Below are positions 35,174 to 45,829 of a DNA stretch of 64,000 bases, one piece after another; the first letter of the stretch is position 1, and each line of letters begins with the position of its first letter. The notes under the pieces were generated by a model, which worked only from the letters and a program-made list of their open reading frames with translations, did no database searches and was not told where the DNA came from. The position numbers were made by a program, and so were the translations under genes. Source of the DNA: Thermoleophilum album (GTDB lineage Bacteria > Actinomycetota > Thermoleophilia > Solirubrobacterales > Thermoleophilaceae); NCBI RefSeq assembly GCF_900108055.1, contig NZ_FNWJ01000002.1:692382-756381 (forward strand), written 5' to 3'.

Positions 35174-36432
35174 GCTGCCCCTTCCACCCTCGCCGACGGC
35201 GAGCCCCAATCTGCTCCAGGCGAAGCCGTCGCGGCCGCATCGGGACCGTCGAGAGCGCGCCCTTCACGGCGCCACAGCGTGCGACAGCCGAGCTGTCCGT
35301 CGCGCGCCAGCTCCACGACCTCCGCGACCACCCGCGCGCCACCGACAGCACGCTGCATGTGAACAACCAAATCGAGCGCCGATTCGACCTGCGCGCGGAT
35401 CGCGCCGTGGGGTAGATCGACGTCGGCCATCAGCGCGAGCGTCTCGAGACGGCGCAGCGCATCCTGTGGCGAGTTGGCGTGGATGGTCGAGAGCGAACCC
35501 TCGTGACCGGTGTTCATCGCCTGCAACATGTCGAGCGCCTCGCCACCGCGGACCTCCCCCACCACGATCCGGTCGGGACGCATACGCAGCGCGTTGCGAA
35601 CGAGCTGCCTGATCGTCACCTCCCCTTTGCCCTCGAGGTTCGGCGGTCGCGCTTCGAGACGAACCACGTGCGGCCGCTCAAGCCGCAGCTCGGCGGCGTC
35701 CTCGATCGTGATCAGGCGCTCACTCGCATCGATCTCCGCACAGAGCGCGCCCAACAACGTGGTTTTGCCGGAGCCGGTGCCGCCGCTGACCAGCAGCGAC
35801 CGACGCGAGCGGGTCGCTGTGGCCAGGTACTCCGCGAGCGGCGCCGGCAGCGCTCCCTTTGCCGCCAGCTCGGCCAGCGTGAAGCGGCGCGGTCGGAAGC
35901 GCCGAATCGTCAGACAGACCCCATCGACCGACAACGGGGGCAGGATCACGTTCACCCGCGAGCCGTCCGCGAGGCGCGCATCGCAGATCGGGTGAGCCTC
36001 GTCGACTCGACGGCCGAGCGGCGCCAGTATGCGCTCGATCAAGTTGCGCAGTTCGCGGTCGCTGGAGAAGGCGCTGGCGACGCGCTCGAGCCGGCCCTCG
36101 CGCTCCACCCAGATTTCGCGATAGCCGTTGACCATGATCTCGTCGATCGACTCGTCAGCGAGCAGCAGCTCGAGCGGACCAAGCCCTTGGGCGAGCACAA
36201 GCAGGCGGTGTACCAATGCCTCGCGCAGCGGAGCGGGCAACGTTCCCGCCTCCTCGGCCACCACTCGTTCGACCTCCAGGCGCGGGTCTTCGTGTGCACC
36301 GGCGTTCGCCGGCGCCGCTGCCAGCAGCCGTTCGCGCAAGGCAACCGCCAACCTCTCGAGCTCTGAAGCGACGCGAGCTGTGGGCCGCGCATGGTCGCCG
36401 CGGCTAGCTCCGGCGGCAGCTTGTACACGCAC
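35170..36432 (-). CDS. tadA: TadA/CpaF secretion ATPase
   Basis: Hexameric type II/IV secretion ATPase, 420 aa from GTG 36432. The N-terminal domain shows GPLELLLADESIDEIMVNGYREIWVERE. The ATPase has Walker A GGTGSGKTTLLGALC, the Asp box TIEDAAELRLERPHVVRLE, Walker B RMRPDRIVVGEVRGGEALDMLQAMNTGHEGSLSTIHAN, and a His-box-like DALRRLETLALMA. It powers pilus assembly or retraction. It is preceded by two unknown helical proteins in the same operon; no pilin, prepilin peptidase, CpaC secretin or TadZ is nearby. Confidence 0.93.
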   Translation of the reverse strand: MRVQAAAGASRGDHARPTARVASELERLAVALRERLLAAAPANAGAHEDPRLEVERVVAEEAGTLPAPLREALVHRLLVLAQGLGPLELLLADESIDEIMVNGYREIWVEREGRLERVASAFSSDRELRNLIERILAPLGRRVDEAHPICDARLADGSRVNVILPPLSVDGVCLTIRRFRPRRFTLAELAAKGALPAPLAEYLATATRSRRSLLVSGGTGSGKTTLLGALCAEIDASERLITIEDAAELRLERPHVVRLEARPPNLEGKGEVTIRQLVRNALRMRPDRIVVGEVRGGEALDMLQAMNTGHEGSLSTIHANSPQDALRRLETLALMADVDLPHGAIRAQVESALDLVVHMQRAVGGARVVAEVVELARDGQLGCRTLWRREGRALDGPDAAATASPGADWGSPSARVEGAA

Positions 36433-36438
36433 AGCTCT

Positions 36439-37095
36439 CTAAGGAAGCTGCGGCGAGTCTTCGCCCCCTGTCTCTCCCGTCGCCGGCTCCGGCAGCAGCG
36501 CGGAGACCAGCTGATCGCGCACACCGCGGCGCGCCGCGAGACGCCGGAGCACGAGCGCCGTGTCAGCGATCGCCACGCCCGTCAGATGGTGGTCGCGCTG
36601 CTCGAAGTCCCGCACGATCGCCGCCAGCGCTTCGCGGTAGTGGTCCGCATCGCCGCTCGCCAACGCGGCGATTGCGCGGGCGGTGCGCTCGAAGGCTTCG
36701 CCGCCCTCTCGCATCACCTTCGCCGCGGCGGCGGCCGTGTGGTCTTCGCCAGCTGCGAGGGCAGCTAGGGCAAGCGCGTAAGCCGCTGCCGGCGAGAGCC
36801 GCTCGCTGGCGTCCCGCTCACCGTGGATGGAGACACCTGCCAACTTGAGCTCGCGCAGCGCGGTACGACCAGCAGATATCGGCTCGTCGCCGGCCAGGAT
36901 CGACGCTTTGACGAAACCGATCAGGCGCCCGTAGCTCTCCGGCGGCGCGCTGCGCCAGCTCTCCAAGTAAGCGCGCGCAGCATCCCGATAGGCAGCGGTC
37001 GCCTCGTCGGACCTGCCCGCCAACAGCGCCTCGTGACCGCTGCGCTCGGCTGCGAGTGCCGACCGCAGCGCCAAGTGATGGGGCTGTGGGGTCAC
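36439..37095 (-). CDS. Unknown helical protein, upstream of tadA
   Basis: A 218-aa soluble, Ala-rich, all-helical protein that I do not recognise. It starts at GTG 37095, coupled (GTGA) to the preceding gene, and ends 6 nt before tadA. The N-terminal part (LAAERSGHEALLAGRSDEATAAYRDAARAYLESWRS) resembles TPR-like helical hairpins, and later segments (AAYALALAALAAGE, TARAIAALASGDADHYREALAAIVRDFEQRD) continue that pattern. Its fixed place in front of tadA suggests a role tied to this Tad system, but that is inference. Confidence 0.6.
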   Translation of the reverse strand: MTPQPHHLALRSALAAERSGHEALLAGRSDEATAAYRDAARAYLESWRSAPPESYGRLIGFVKASILAGDEPISAGRTALRELKLAGVSIHGERDASERLSPAAAYALALAALAAGEDHTAAAAAKVMREGGEAFERTARAIAALASGDADHYREALAAIVRDFEQRDHHLTGVAIADTALVLRRLAARRGVRDQLVSALLPEPATGETGGEDSPQLP

Positions 37096-37604
37096 CGCGG
37101 GCTGCCCTCCGCCTGGTCGCTACTCCGATTCCCATCGCCCGGTCGAGCGACCGCCGCGCGTCGCGCCGCGAGCTCCGCCTCGTCAACGCTCTCACGCACC
37201 GCGGCTCGCGCCAGCTTCGGTATGAGACGCTCGAGGTAGCGCGCGAGGCGCTCTTGATCGCGCCGAGCGCGGTGTAGCTGTCGCGCCAGTTCCAGCTCGC
37301 TGAGCTCGGTTGCTGCCGTCTCGGCGGCCAGCAGTGCGGCGATCGCGCGGGCCGCAAGCCCCACCTGGTCGATCGCGCGCCGCAGGTCGGCGCTCGCACC
37401 CACCGCGCTCGCCGGCGCCGCCTCACGCAGCGGGGCCTGTGAGGCGACCAGCGCTGCGCAGCGTTTGACGTCGGCGAGCTGGGAGCGCAGACGCTCGCGG
37501 TAACCCTCGCGTTCAGCGGCACCGGCGTCGCGCGCGAGCGCGGAGGCGAGCTCGTCGAGCGCTGCTCGGACCCGCGCTAGGTGCCGTTCGAGAGCCTCGC
37601 TCAC
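37092..37604 (-). CDS. Unknown helical protein in the tad operon
   Basis: A 170-aa charged, helical protein of no family I recognise, starting at GTG 37604, 1 nt after the M20 dipeptidase stop. Two long amphipathic helices are suggested by SEALERHLARVRAALDELASALA and ELELARQLHRARRDQERLARYLERLIPKLARA, with an Ala-rich centre. No membrane segment or signal peptide. The gene is translationally coupled to the next helical protein. Confidence 0.55.
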   Translation of the reverse strand: MSEALERHLARVRAALDELASALARDAGAAEREGYRERLRSQLADVKRCAALVASQAPLREAAPASAVGASADLRRAIDQVGLAARAIAALLAAETAATELSELELARQLHRARRDQERLARYLERLIPKLARAAVRESVDEAELAARRAAVARPGDGNRSSDQAEGSPR

Positions 37605-37605
37605 G

Positions 37606-38922
37606 CTACTCCCCCGAGCGCAGCGTCGCCGCGAGCTCGCGCAACAGCTCGCGCGCCGCTCGGTAGCCGAGTTCTAGGGCCTCGACGCGGAAGCTCTCGT
37701 CGGCCCCGTGAACGGCGTCTTCCTCGAGCGCGAAACCGGTGAAGACCGTCGGCACCCGGTGCGCTGCGAGCTCCCCGAGCACCGGCAGGGTTCCGCCGGT
37801 GCGGGCAACAATCGGTGGGTTAGCGCAAGCTCTGGCAAGCGCCTTGCGCGCCGCGGCAAGGACCGGATGCTGCGGGTCGAACCGCACCGGATCGGCGCTC
37901 GCCAGGCCCTCCACGGCGAGCTCGACATGGTCCGGGAGGAAGCCGCGCAGAGCCCTCTCGATGGCGTCGGCGACGCTGTCCGGGCGCTGCCGCGGCACTA
38001 GCCGGGCACTCAGTGTCGCGCTGGCGGTGGCCGGCACGATCGTACGTGGCGCACCGGCCTCGAAGCAGTGCACGTCGAGCGACGGCCGCGCAGTGGTCAG
38101 CTCCCAGAACCGCGCAAGGCGCGCCGGGTCGGCGGCGCGCCCGCCGGCAGCGGCCAGCAGTTGCTGTCCAGCACGCAAGCGCTGCCACGCGGCGCGCTCG
38201 AGCTCGCTCGGCGGCTCGACGTCGTCGGCGAGAAGCGGCGCGCCGCCGTCTGCCGTTTGCTCCACCAACCGGTCGATCGCGCGCGCCAGCAGGTGAATCG
38301 CGTTTTCTGCGACGCCACCGTAGATGCCGGAGTGAAGGTCACGCTCCGCGACCCGCACCGATACCCCCAGCATCACCAGGCCGCGTGCCCCGACACAGAG
38401 CAGCGGCGTCCGCTCGTCGGCCATCGTGGTATCGAAGGCGATGGCGGCAGCAAAATCGCCGGCGCGCTCGCGGAGCCACCGGCAGGCGGCGGTGCTGCCG
38501 GTCTCCTCCCCTCCCTCGACCAGCGCGGTCACCCGCAAGCGCAACTCGCCCTGGGCTGCCAGATCGCGAGCGGCTGCCAGCAACGGCAGCATGTTGCCCT
38601 TGTCGTCGGCCGCCCCGCGGGCGTAGACGCGACCGTCACGCAGGGCAGGCTCAAAGGGGTCGCTGGTCCACTGCGCGGCGTCGCCGGGATCCTGCACGTC
38701 GTAGTGCCCGTAGACGAGCACCGGGGGCGCATCGTCTGGGCCCAGCTCAGCGACGACCAGCGGCGCCTCCCGGTCGACCTCGACGAGCTCCGCTCGACCC
38801 GCTCCGGACAAGTAGTCGCGCACCCAGCGCGCTGCCTCGAGAAGCGCGTCGGGACGCCGTCGGCCCGCCGAGACCGAGGGAATACGCAGGAACTCGAGGA
38901 GTTCGCCCAGCAGCGCGGGCAC
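37606..38922 (-). CDS. M20-family metallopeptidase (dipeptidase)
   Basis: Zinc peptidase of the M20 clan (DapE/ArgE/carnosinase-like), 438 aa from GTG 38922. The first metal His is in VYGHYDVQDP, the bridging Asp in ARGAADDKGNM, the catalytic Glu pair in VEGGEETGS, a further metal ligand in FDTTMADERTP, and the C-terminal metal His in EEDAVHGADES. The lid domain is inserted after the DLHSGIYGG segment. Such enzymes cleave dipeptides; whether it serves peptide recycling or the downstream Tad genes is unknown. It is first in the operon with the helical proteins and tadABC. Confidence 0.88.
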   Translation of the reverse strand: MPALLGELLEFLRIPSVSAGRRRPDALLEAARWVRDYLSGAGRAELVEVDREAPLVVAELGPDDAPPVLVYGHYDVQDPGDAAQWTSDPFEPALRDGRVYARGAADDKGNMLPLLAAARDLAAQGELRLRVTALVEGGEETGSTAACRWLRERAGDFAAAIAFDTTMADERTPLLCVGARGLVMLGVSVRVAERDLHSGIYGGVAENAIHLLARAIDRLVEQTADGGAPLLADDVEPPSELERAAWQRLRAGQQLLAAAGGRAADPARLARFWELTTARPSLDVHCFEAGAPRTIVPATASATLSARLVPRQRPDSVADAIERALRGFLPDHVELAVEGLASADPVRFDPQHPVLAAARKALARACANPPIVARTGGTLPVLGELAAHRVPTVFTGFALEEDAVHGADESFRVEALELGYRAARELLRELAATLRSGE

Positions 38923-39008
38923 GGGACCGATTCTCGCCGATCGGCAGCCGCGACGACCGGTCGGCGACCGCCTCCGGCGATCGCCGCGCCGCGCTCGGGG
39001 CTCGGCGC

Positions 39009-39656
39009 TCAGGCAGGCGTTTGTTGGTCGCTTACCGACGAGCAGGTCGGCCAGGGCCGCCCACCCTCCAGCCGCCAGAGCCGCAAGGCGATGAGGTCTT
39101 GGATCCACTCGGCGGCGCGCGCCGGGTCTCCCCAACCACCCAGTCGACGCCAGGTTTCGAGGGTGAATTGGTACTTGCCTCGGTAGGCCCCGCCGCCTCC
39201 GATCGCAGCCGGGTTGCCGCCGGACTCGCAGTCCGCAATGCGCTCGAGCTCCGGCGGGATCCGGGGCACGGGCCGCCGCACGCTGGCCGCGCGGGCCGGC
39301 ATGTCGACCCGCAACTTGCGGGCCGTCAGATAGTCGACGAGGCCGGTCGCAGGGAGTCCCGCGCGGCGCTGGAAGCGTCGCACGGCGGCACGCGTCGCGG
39401 TGTCGTAGAGACCGTCGCGGAACGGTGTGCGCAACCGTACTTGCAGCGCCCGCACGGCGTCGCCGTAGCTGCCGAGGGATAGCAGCGGTGCGCCTACCGG
39501 CGGCGCGCCAGCACCGCCTCCCGCCCCGGCCGCAACTGGTTCGGCCGCGAGGCCGACGGCGACGGCCTGGAAAGCAACGACGAGCACCGCTAAGAGCCGT
39601 CGCCGGATACGTCGACGGCTCGCAAGCGCGCAGGTGTGGCGGCTCCGTTGTTCCAT
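39009..39656 (-). CDS. Secreted Rpf-like muralytic protein with peptidoglycan-binding domain
   Basis: A 215-aa exported protein. The N terminus is basic followed by a hydrophobic stretch (LLAVLVVAFQAVAVGLAA), a signal peptide. Residues ~58-115 form a PG_binding_1 domain (LSLGSYGDAVRALQVRLR, LYDTATRAAVRRFQRRAGLPATGLVDYLT). Residues ~133-208 are a resuscitation-promoting-factor/lysozyme-like domain: IADCESGGNPAAIGGGGAYRGKYQFTLETWRRLGGWGDP, with the catalytic Glu in CESGGNP. It should cleave peptidoglycan glycan strands during growth or germination. It lies 86 nt before the M20 gene on the same strand. Confidence 0.85.
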   Translation of the reverse strand: MEQRSRHTCALASRRRIRRRLLAVLVVAFQAVAVGLAAEPVAAGAGGGAGAPPVGAPLLSLGSYGDAVRALQVRLRTPFRDGLYDTATRAAVRRFQRRAGLPATGLVDYLTARKLRVDMPARAASVRRPVPRIPPELERIADCESGGNPAAIGGGGAYRGKYQFTLETWRRLGGWGDPARAAEWIQDLIALRLWRLEGGRPWPTCSSVSDQQTPA

Positions 39657-39819
39657 CTCGTCGTGCGCCTACGGGGTGAGCTGACGGGCTCGCGCTGTGC
39701 GCTACGCCGCGATCGCGGCGATTCGCCCCTGGGTGGCCGGGCCACCCGGTGGTTCCCCCGCTCCCCGCCGCCTGAGCGACGAGGACTCGGCGTGAGGGGC
39801 GTATCTAAGCAGAAGGCGC

Positions 39820-39888
39820 GGCGGCTTGCCCGCCAGCGCCGCACGGACTAGGCCAGGCCCGGCGGCTTGCCCGCCGGCGCCGCACGGA

Positions 39889-39895
<7 letters not shown>
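39820..39895. repeat. Tandem 41-bp duplication over the lon stop codon, each unit with a hairpin
   Basis: Two 35-nt copies (39820-39854 and 39861-39895) differ at one base and lie 41 bp apart. The right copy contains the last lon codons and stop (39889); the left copy is an extra 3' duplicate. Each holds the perfect stem GGCGG-CTTGC-CCGCC. They could terminate or protect the lon mRNA, but there is no T-run. The rest of 39657-39888 holds no gene. Confidence 0.7.
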
Positions 39896-42336
<2,441 letters not shown>

Positions 42337-42339
42337 AGG

Positions 42340-42365
42340 CACTTACTTACGGTAAGTGCAGTGTA
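42340..42365 (-). promoter_or_regulatory. Candidate lon operator: inverted repeat CACTTAC-N5-GTAAGTG, with -10 TACACT
   Basis: A perfect 7-bp inverted repeat spans 42340-42358. On the minus strand a -10-like TACACT lies at 42360-42365, placing the lon transcription start near 42353, inside the repeat, which is ideal for repression. It matches neither the HAIR (CTTGAGT-N7-ACTCAAG), CIRCE nor ClgR consensus used for lon or chaperones in other actinobacteria. No good -35 is visible. Confidence 0.45.
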
Positions 42366-42412
42366 GAGATGGAACGCTGCCGCGCCCCGGCGGGTCGTGC
42401 GATGCTCCGCTT

Positions 42413-43183
42413 GTGGACGCTGTAGAGACGGAGGGCAGCGCGCGCGCAGCGGGGCCGTCGGGTGCCCTCTCCAGTCCGGCGCGCGACGCCGCCGCGCGTG
42501 CGGCGCTGCGGCTCGTGCCGCGGGGAGGCGTCGTCGGGCTCGGCTCGGGGAGGGCGGTGTGGCGGCTTTGCGAGCTGATCGCAGCGGAGATCCCGCGCGC
42601 CGCGCGTCCCCGCGCGGTAGTGGCGTCGGAACGCACGCGCGAGGTCTGCGAGCGCGTCGGCATCACGGTGGTCGAGCTCGATGGTCGGGAACGTCCGCAA
42701 CTCGCCTTCGATGGCGCCGACGAGGTAGACCCGCAGCTGCGTCTTTTGAAGGGCGCCGGGGGAGCGCTACTGCGTGAGCGGATCGTCGCGGCGGCGGCGC
42801 AGCGTTTGGTGGTGGTCGTCGAGTCCCGCAAGCTGGTCGCGCGCCTCGGCCAGTCGTTCCGGCTGCCGGTCGAGATCGTGCGCTTCGGCTGGCCGGAGAC
42901 GCTGCGTCGGATCGGCGCGCTGCTGTCAGCTCCCGCGCTGCGCACTGGCGAGGACGGAAAGCCGTTCGTTACCGACGAGGGCCACTACCTGGTCGACGGC
43001 CAGATCCCCCCCACGAGCGATCCCGATCGACTGGCCGACGAGCTACGGCGGGTGCCGGGGGTCTGTGACCATGGTCTGTTCTTGCGCGAAGCGCACGTCG
43101 TGTTCGCCGGCGCGGACGACGGCAGCCACCGCGAGCTGCGGCGAGCGGAAGGGGCGACCGCCTCCGCGCCGACCTACCGCTGA
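42413..43183 (+). CDS. rpiA: Ribose-5-phosphate isomerase A
   Basis: Pentose-phosphate isomerase interconverting ribose-5-P and ribulose-5-P, 256 aa from GTG 42413. Key segments are VVGLGSGRAVWRLCELI (phosphate loop), FDGADEVDPQLRLLKGAGGALLRERIVA with the catalytic Asp and Lys region, VVESRKLVARLG, and LVDGQIPPTSDPDRLADELRRVPGVCDHGLF near the C terminus. The first ~27 residues are a low-complexity extension not usual for the family, so the true start may be further in. Confidence 0.92.
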   Translation: MDAVETEGSARAAGPSGALSSPARDAAARAALRLVPRGGVVGLGSGRAVWRLCELIAAEIPRAARPRAVVASERTREVCERVGITVVELDGRERPQLAFDGADEVDPQLRLLKGAGGALLRERIVAAAAQRLVVVVESRKLVARLGQSFRLPVEIVRFGWPETLRRIGALLSAPALRTGEDGKPFVTDEGHYLVDGQIPPTSDPDRLADELRRVPGVCDHGLFLREAHVVFAGADDGSHRELRRAEGATASAPTYR

Positions 43184-43291
43184 GCCGCGCAAAGACGAAG
43201 CGCACGACGCGGCGCACCCGCGCGCCGATTCCCCGATCCCGCTGGCATCCCCGCGTAGGAGGTCTCGGGCGGCGGCGATCGGTCGCTGCGC

Positions 43292-44047
43292 TCACTGCGC
43301 AGCACCGGCGGCAACGATCGTTCCGGCGCGCCGCCGGTCGCCCGGCGGGCGCAGGAGCAGACGCAGCTCGCGTGCGAACACGGCGGCGGCGGTCAGTTTC
43401 ACGGCCTGCGCGGGCGTCACGCGAAGGACCGCGAGGTGGCTTGCCGAGCGCGCGCTTTCACCACCCTCCGCGGCGCTCGCTTCGGCGGGCGAGCCGCCGG
43501 GCGCGCCGGCTCCCGGGCTGCCGAGCGGCCGCAGCGATCGAAGTTCCAAGGCCTCGAGTAGGAGAGTGCTTCTGCCGCCGCCAGCGGTCGCTTCGGAAAC
43601 CACGACGTCCACTCGCGCGCCGGGCTCGGCACCCGCGAGCGCCGCACCCCCAGCGACCGGCACCTCCACCAAGCGCTCACCGGTCTCGAGCGTGCGGGCG
43701 CGCTCGTTGGAAGCGGCGCCGTTGGCGAGGGCGGCGACGGTCACCGGATCGCCGCGCATCAGCGGCGCACGCAGCCGCCGGCCGATCACGAAGCGGGGGT
43801 CCGCGTAGGCGCTTGGCGGCGCGAAGCGCACAGGAATCCGGCGCAGCGCCAGATCGTGGGAGCGCAGCAGGGCGCCTTCGTGGAGGTCGCGAGCGGCAGC
43901 GACAACCGTGACCGGCCGTCCTACGAGCTCCTCGCTCGCGCGTAAGCGACCGCGCACTTCTGCCGCTGCCGCCGCCGCCAGCGCCAGCCCGACGAGAGCG
44001 AGCAGCGCGCCGCGACGCAGACGGCGGCCACGCTCAAGCGCCGACAA
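43292..44047 (-). CDS. cpaB: CpaB/RcpC-like Flp pilus assembly protein (SAF domain)
   Basis: A 251-aa envelope protein. I choose TTG 44047 because GGAGAG sits 5 nt upstream and the start overlaps the histidine-kinase stop by 14 nt. A single N-terminal membrane helix (RGALLALVGLALAAAAAAEV) precedes the SAF domain (GRPVTVVAAARDLHEGALLRSHDLALRRIPVRFAPPSAY) and the CpaB core (MRGDPVTVAALA, GERLVEVPVAGGAALAGAEPGARVDVVVS). CpaB helps stabilise the Tad secretin and pilus. It is about 8 kb from tadABC, in an operon behind a two-component system. Confidence 0.75.
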   Translation of the reverse strand: MSALERGRRLRRGALLALVGLALAAAAAAEVRGRLRASEELVGRPVTVVAAARDLHEGALLRSHDLALRRIPVRFAPPSAYADPRFVIGRRLRAPLMRGDPVTVAALANGAASNERARTLETGERLVEVPVAGGAALAGAEPGARVDVVVSEATAGGGRSTLLLEALELRSLRPLGSPGAGAPGGSPAEASAAEGGESARSASHLAVLRVTPAQAVKLTAAAVFARELRLLLRPPGDRRRAGTIVAAGAAQ

Positions 44048-44876
44048 GGCTGCTCTCCGACGGCCGTTTCGAGCAGCCGCAGCGCGCCTCCGGCGGGTTC
44101 GCAAGCCGGCTGCGGGCTTGCGGGCCCGCCGCTTCGAGCGGGACCTCGACGAGCGCCCGGAAACTGTCGGGGCCCGAAGCGACGGTCAGCCGCCCGCCGA
44201 GCGCGCGCAGCGCGTCGCCCGCGATCGCGAGTCCCAGTCCCGATCCGCGGCGCGCGCTCTGGCCCTCGCTGGGAGCGGGCGGCTGCGACCTGCGATCGTT
44301 CGCGATCTCGATCATCAGCGACCGCCGACCGCTCTCCTCGCTCTCGCACCGCACGCGCACGCACACGCTGCACTGGCCGTGAGCGACGGCGTTGTCGAGC
44401 AGCGCGCCAAGCGCCTGCGCCAGGCGGGGGTCGTTGGTGACGAGGGCCGCTGGCGCGCCGTCCCAGCGCACTTCCACACGGCGCTCCGCGATCAGCTCGG
44501 AGCGCGCAGCGAGCGCCGACAGCAGGAGCGCGAGCGGTCCGCCGACCGCTGCGCCACGGCGACCGCGGCCACCGACTTTGCGGTGGCGCGGGGGCGCCGT
44601 CGCGCTGGCGCTACCGCTCGCTGCTGCGGCAAGCGCGTTGAGCATGGCTGCGACCGACTCCAGTCGGGACACCTCGCAAGCCATCGGCAGTGCGGCGCTG
44701 CCACCCGCTCCCGACAGTTCGCGGCGCTCGCCGAGCGCCAGTAGCTGCGCGACCGCTCGAACCTCGTGCTCGCAGCGGGCAAGCGCTGCGGCGAGGCTGC
44801 CGCCCTCCGGTGTCGCCCTCGGTAGCGCCGGCGGCGCGGTGCGCGCCGTGCCCGGTTCGAGCGTGCCGCTCAGCAC
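44034..44876 (-). CDS. Histidine kinase-like protein, cytoplasmic, atypical
   Basis: A 280-aa protein from GTG 44876, overlapping the response-regulator stop by 7 nt. The C-terminal half is a HATPase_c domain with N-box ALGALLDNAVAHG and G2-box GSGLGLAIAGDALRALGGRL; the G1 Asp-x-Gly box is degenerate (ANDRRSQPP). The N-terminal half is helical; a possible phospho-acceptor His occurs in ARCEHEVRAVAQLLALG. No membrane segment or sensor domain is present, so it probably receives its signal from a partner protein. It is paired with the response regulator upstream and cpaB downstream. Confidence 0.7.
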   Translation of the reverse strand: MLSGTLEPGTARTAPPALPRATPEGGSLAAALARCEHEVRAVAQLLALGERRELSGAGGSAALPMACEVSRLESVAAMLNALAAAASGSASATAPPRHRKVGGRGRRGAAVGGPLALLLSALAARSELIAERRVEVRWDGAPAALVTNDPRLAQALGALLDNAVAHGQCSVCVRVRCESEESGRRSLMIEIANDRRSQPPAPSEGQSARRGSGLGLAIAGDALRALGGRLTVASGPDSFRALVEVPLEAAGPQARSRLANPPEARCGCSKRPSESSLVGA

Positions 44877-45625
44877 CGCTCGACCAGCCTGTAGCCGATG
44901 CCGCGTACGTTCGACACCCAGCGCCGCGGCGAGCCGGACAGCTTCGCGCGCAACCGGCAAGCGTGGGCGTCGAGCGTACGCGTGCGACCCGGGGAGCGGA
45001 AGCCCCAGACGTCGCGCAACAGTTCCTCCTTCGTGAAGACACGCTCCGGCTCCCGCGCGAGGGCAGTCAAGAGGGCGAACTCCTTGGCCGTGAGCGCGAC
45101 CGGCCGCCCGGCCAAGGTCACCGCTCGGCGAACGGGATCGATGCGCAGCTCTCGATACGCGATGAGGCCCTCGCGTGGGCGCTCGACGCTGCGCCGCAGC
45201 ACCGCCCGCACGCGTGCCAGCAGCTCCTGATAGCCGAAGGGCTTCGTGAGGTAGTCGTCGGCCCCGCGGTTCAGGCCGCGTACTCGCTCGGGCTCCGACC
45301 CGCGCCCGCTCACCACCACGATTGGCAGACCGGGGTCGATCCCCTGGGCAGCAGCCTCGGCGCCGCGAACCGCGTCGAGCAGGCGCAGCCCATCTTCATC
45401 GCCGAGCACGAGATCCAGCAGCACGAGGTCGGGGTGATGAATCTCCGCCCGCGCCAGCGCCTCCCTCACCCCGCGCGCCTCGACCACCGCGTAGCCGTCG
45501 GCAGCCAGGTTGTCGCGCAAATAGGTGCGTAGCCGCTCGTCGTCCTCGACGATCAGGATCTTCGAACCTTCGCCCCGCGCGGCCGATCCGAGGCGATCGC
45601 TCAAGCTCGCAACCCCGTGGCTCAC
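44870..45625 (-). CDS. OmpR/PhoB-family response regulator
   Basis: A 251-aa two-component regulator from GTG 45625. The receiver (~22-145) has the acidic pair VEDDE, phospho-acceptor D71 in LVLLDLVLG and K128 in YLTKPF, so phosphorylation should work. The C-terminal winged helix (~155-250) shows LTAKEFALLTALAREPERVFTKEELLRDVWG and NVRGIGYRLVE. It is first in a regulator-kinase-cpaB operon, so it may control pilus functions; targets are unknown. Confidence 0.9.
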   Translation of the reverse strand: MSHGVASLSDRLGSAARGEGSKILIVEDDERLRTYLRDNLAADGYAVVEARGVREALARAEIHHPDLVLLDLVLGDEDGLRLLDAVRGAEAAAQGIDPGLPIVVVSGRGSEPERVRGLNRGADDYLTKPFGYQELLARVRAVLRRSVERPREGLIAYRELRIDPVRRAVTLAGRPVALTAKEFALLTALAREPERVFTKEELLRDVWGFRSPGRTRTLDAHACRLRAKLSGSPRRWVSNVRGIGYRLVERC

Positions 45626-45829
45626 GTCGCATTAAGCGCGGAGCGGCGGAGTTTCGCCCCCGTGCCTGCTCAGTGACCACGCTCGCAGCTTCGCCCCCTT
45701 TAGCGAGCGCCTCCTGCAAGGTCCGTTTCAACCCTTCGCGCGAGGCAGGAATCGGCCCTAAGATGCCGACGCCTGCGCGCGACGCCGGCCGAACGACGGC
45801 GACGCGACGAGCCAAGGCGGGCAAGGCGC

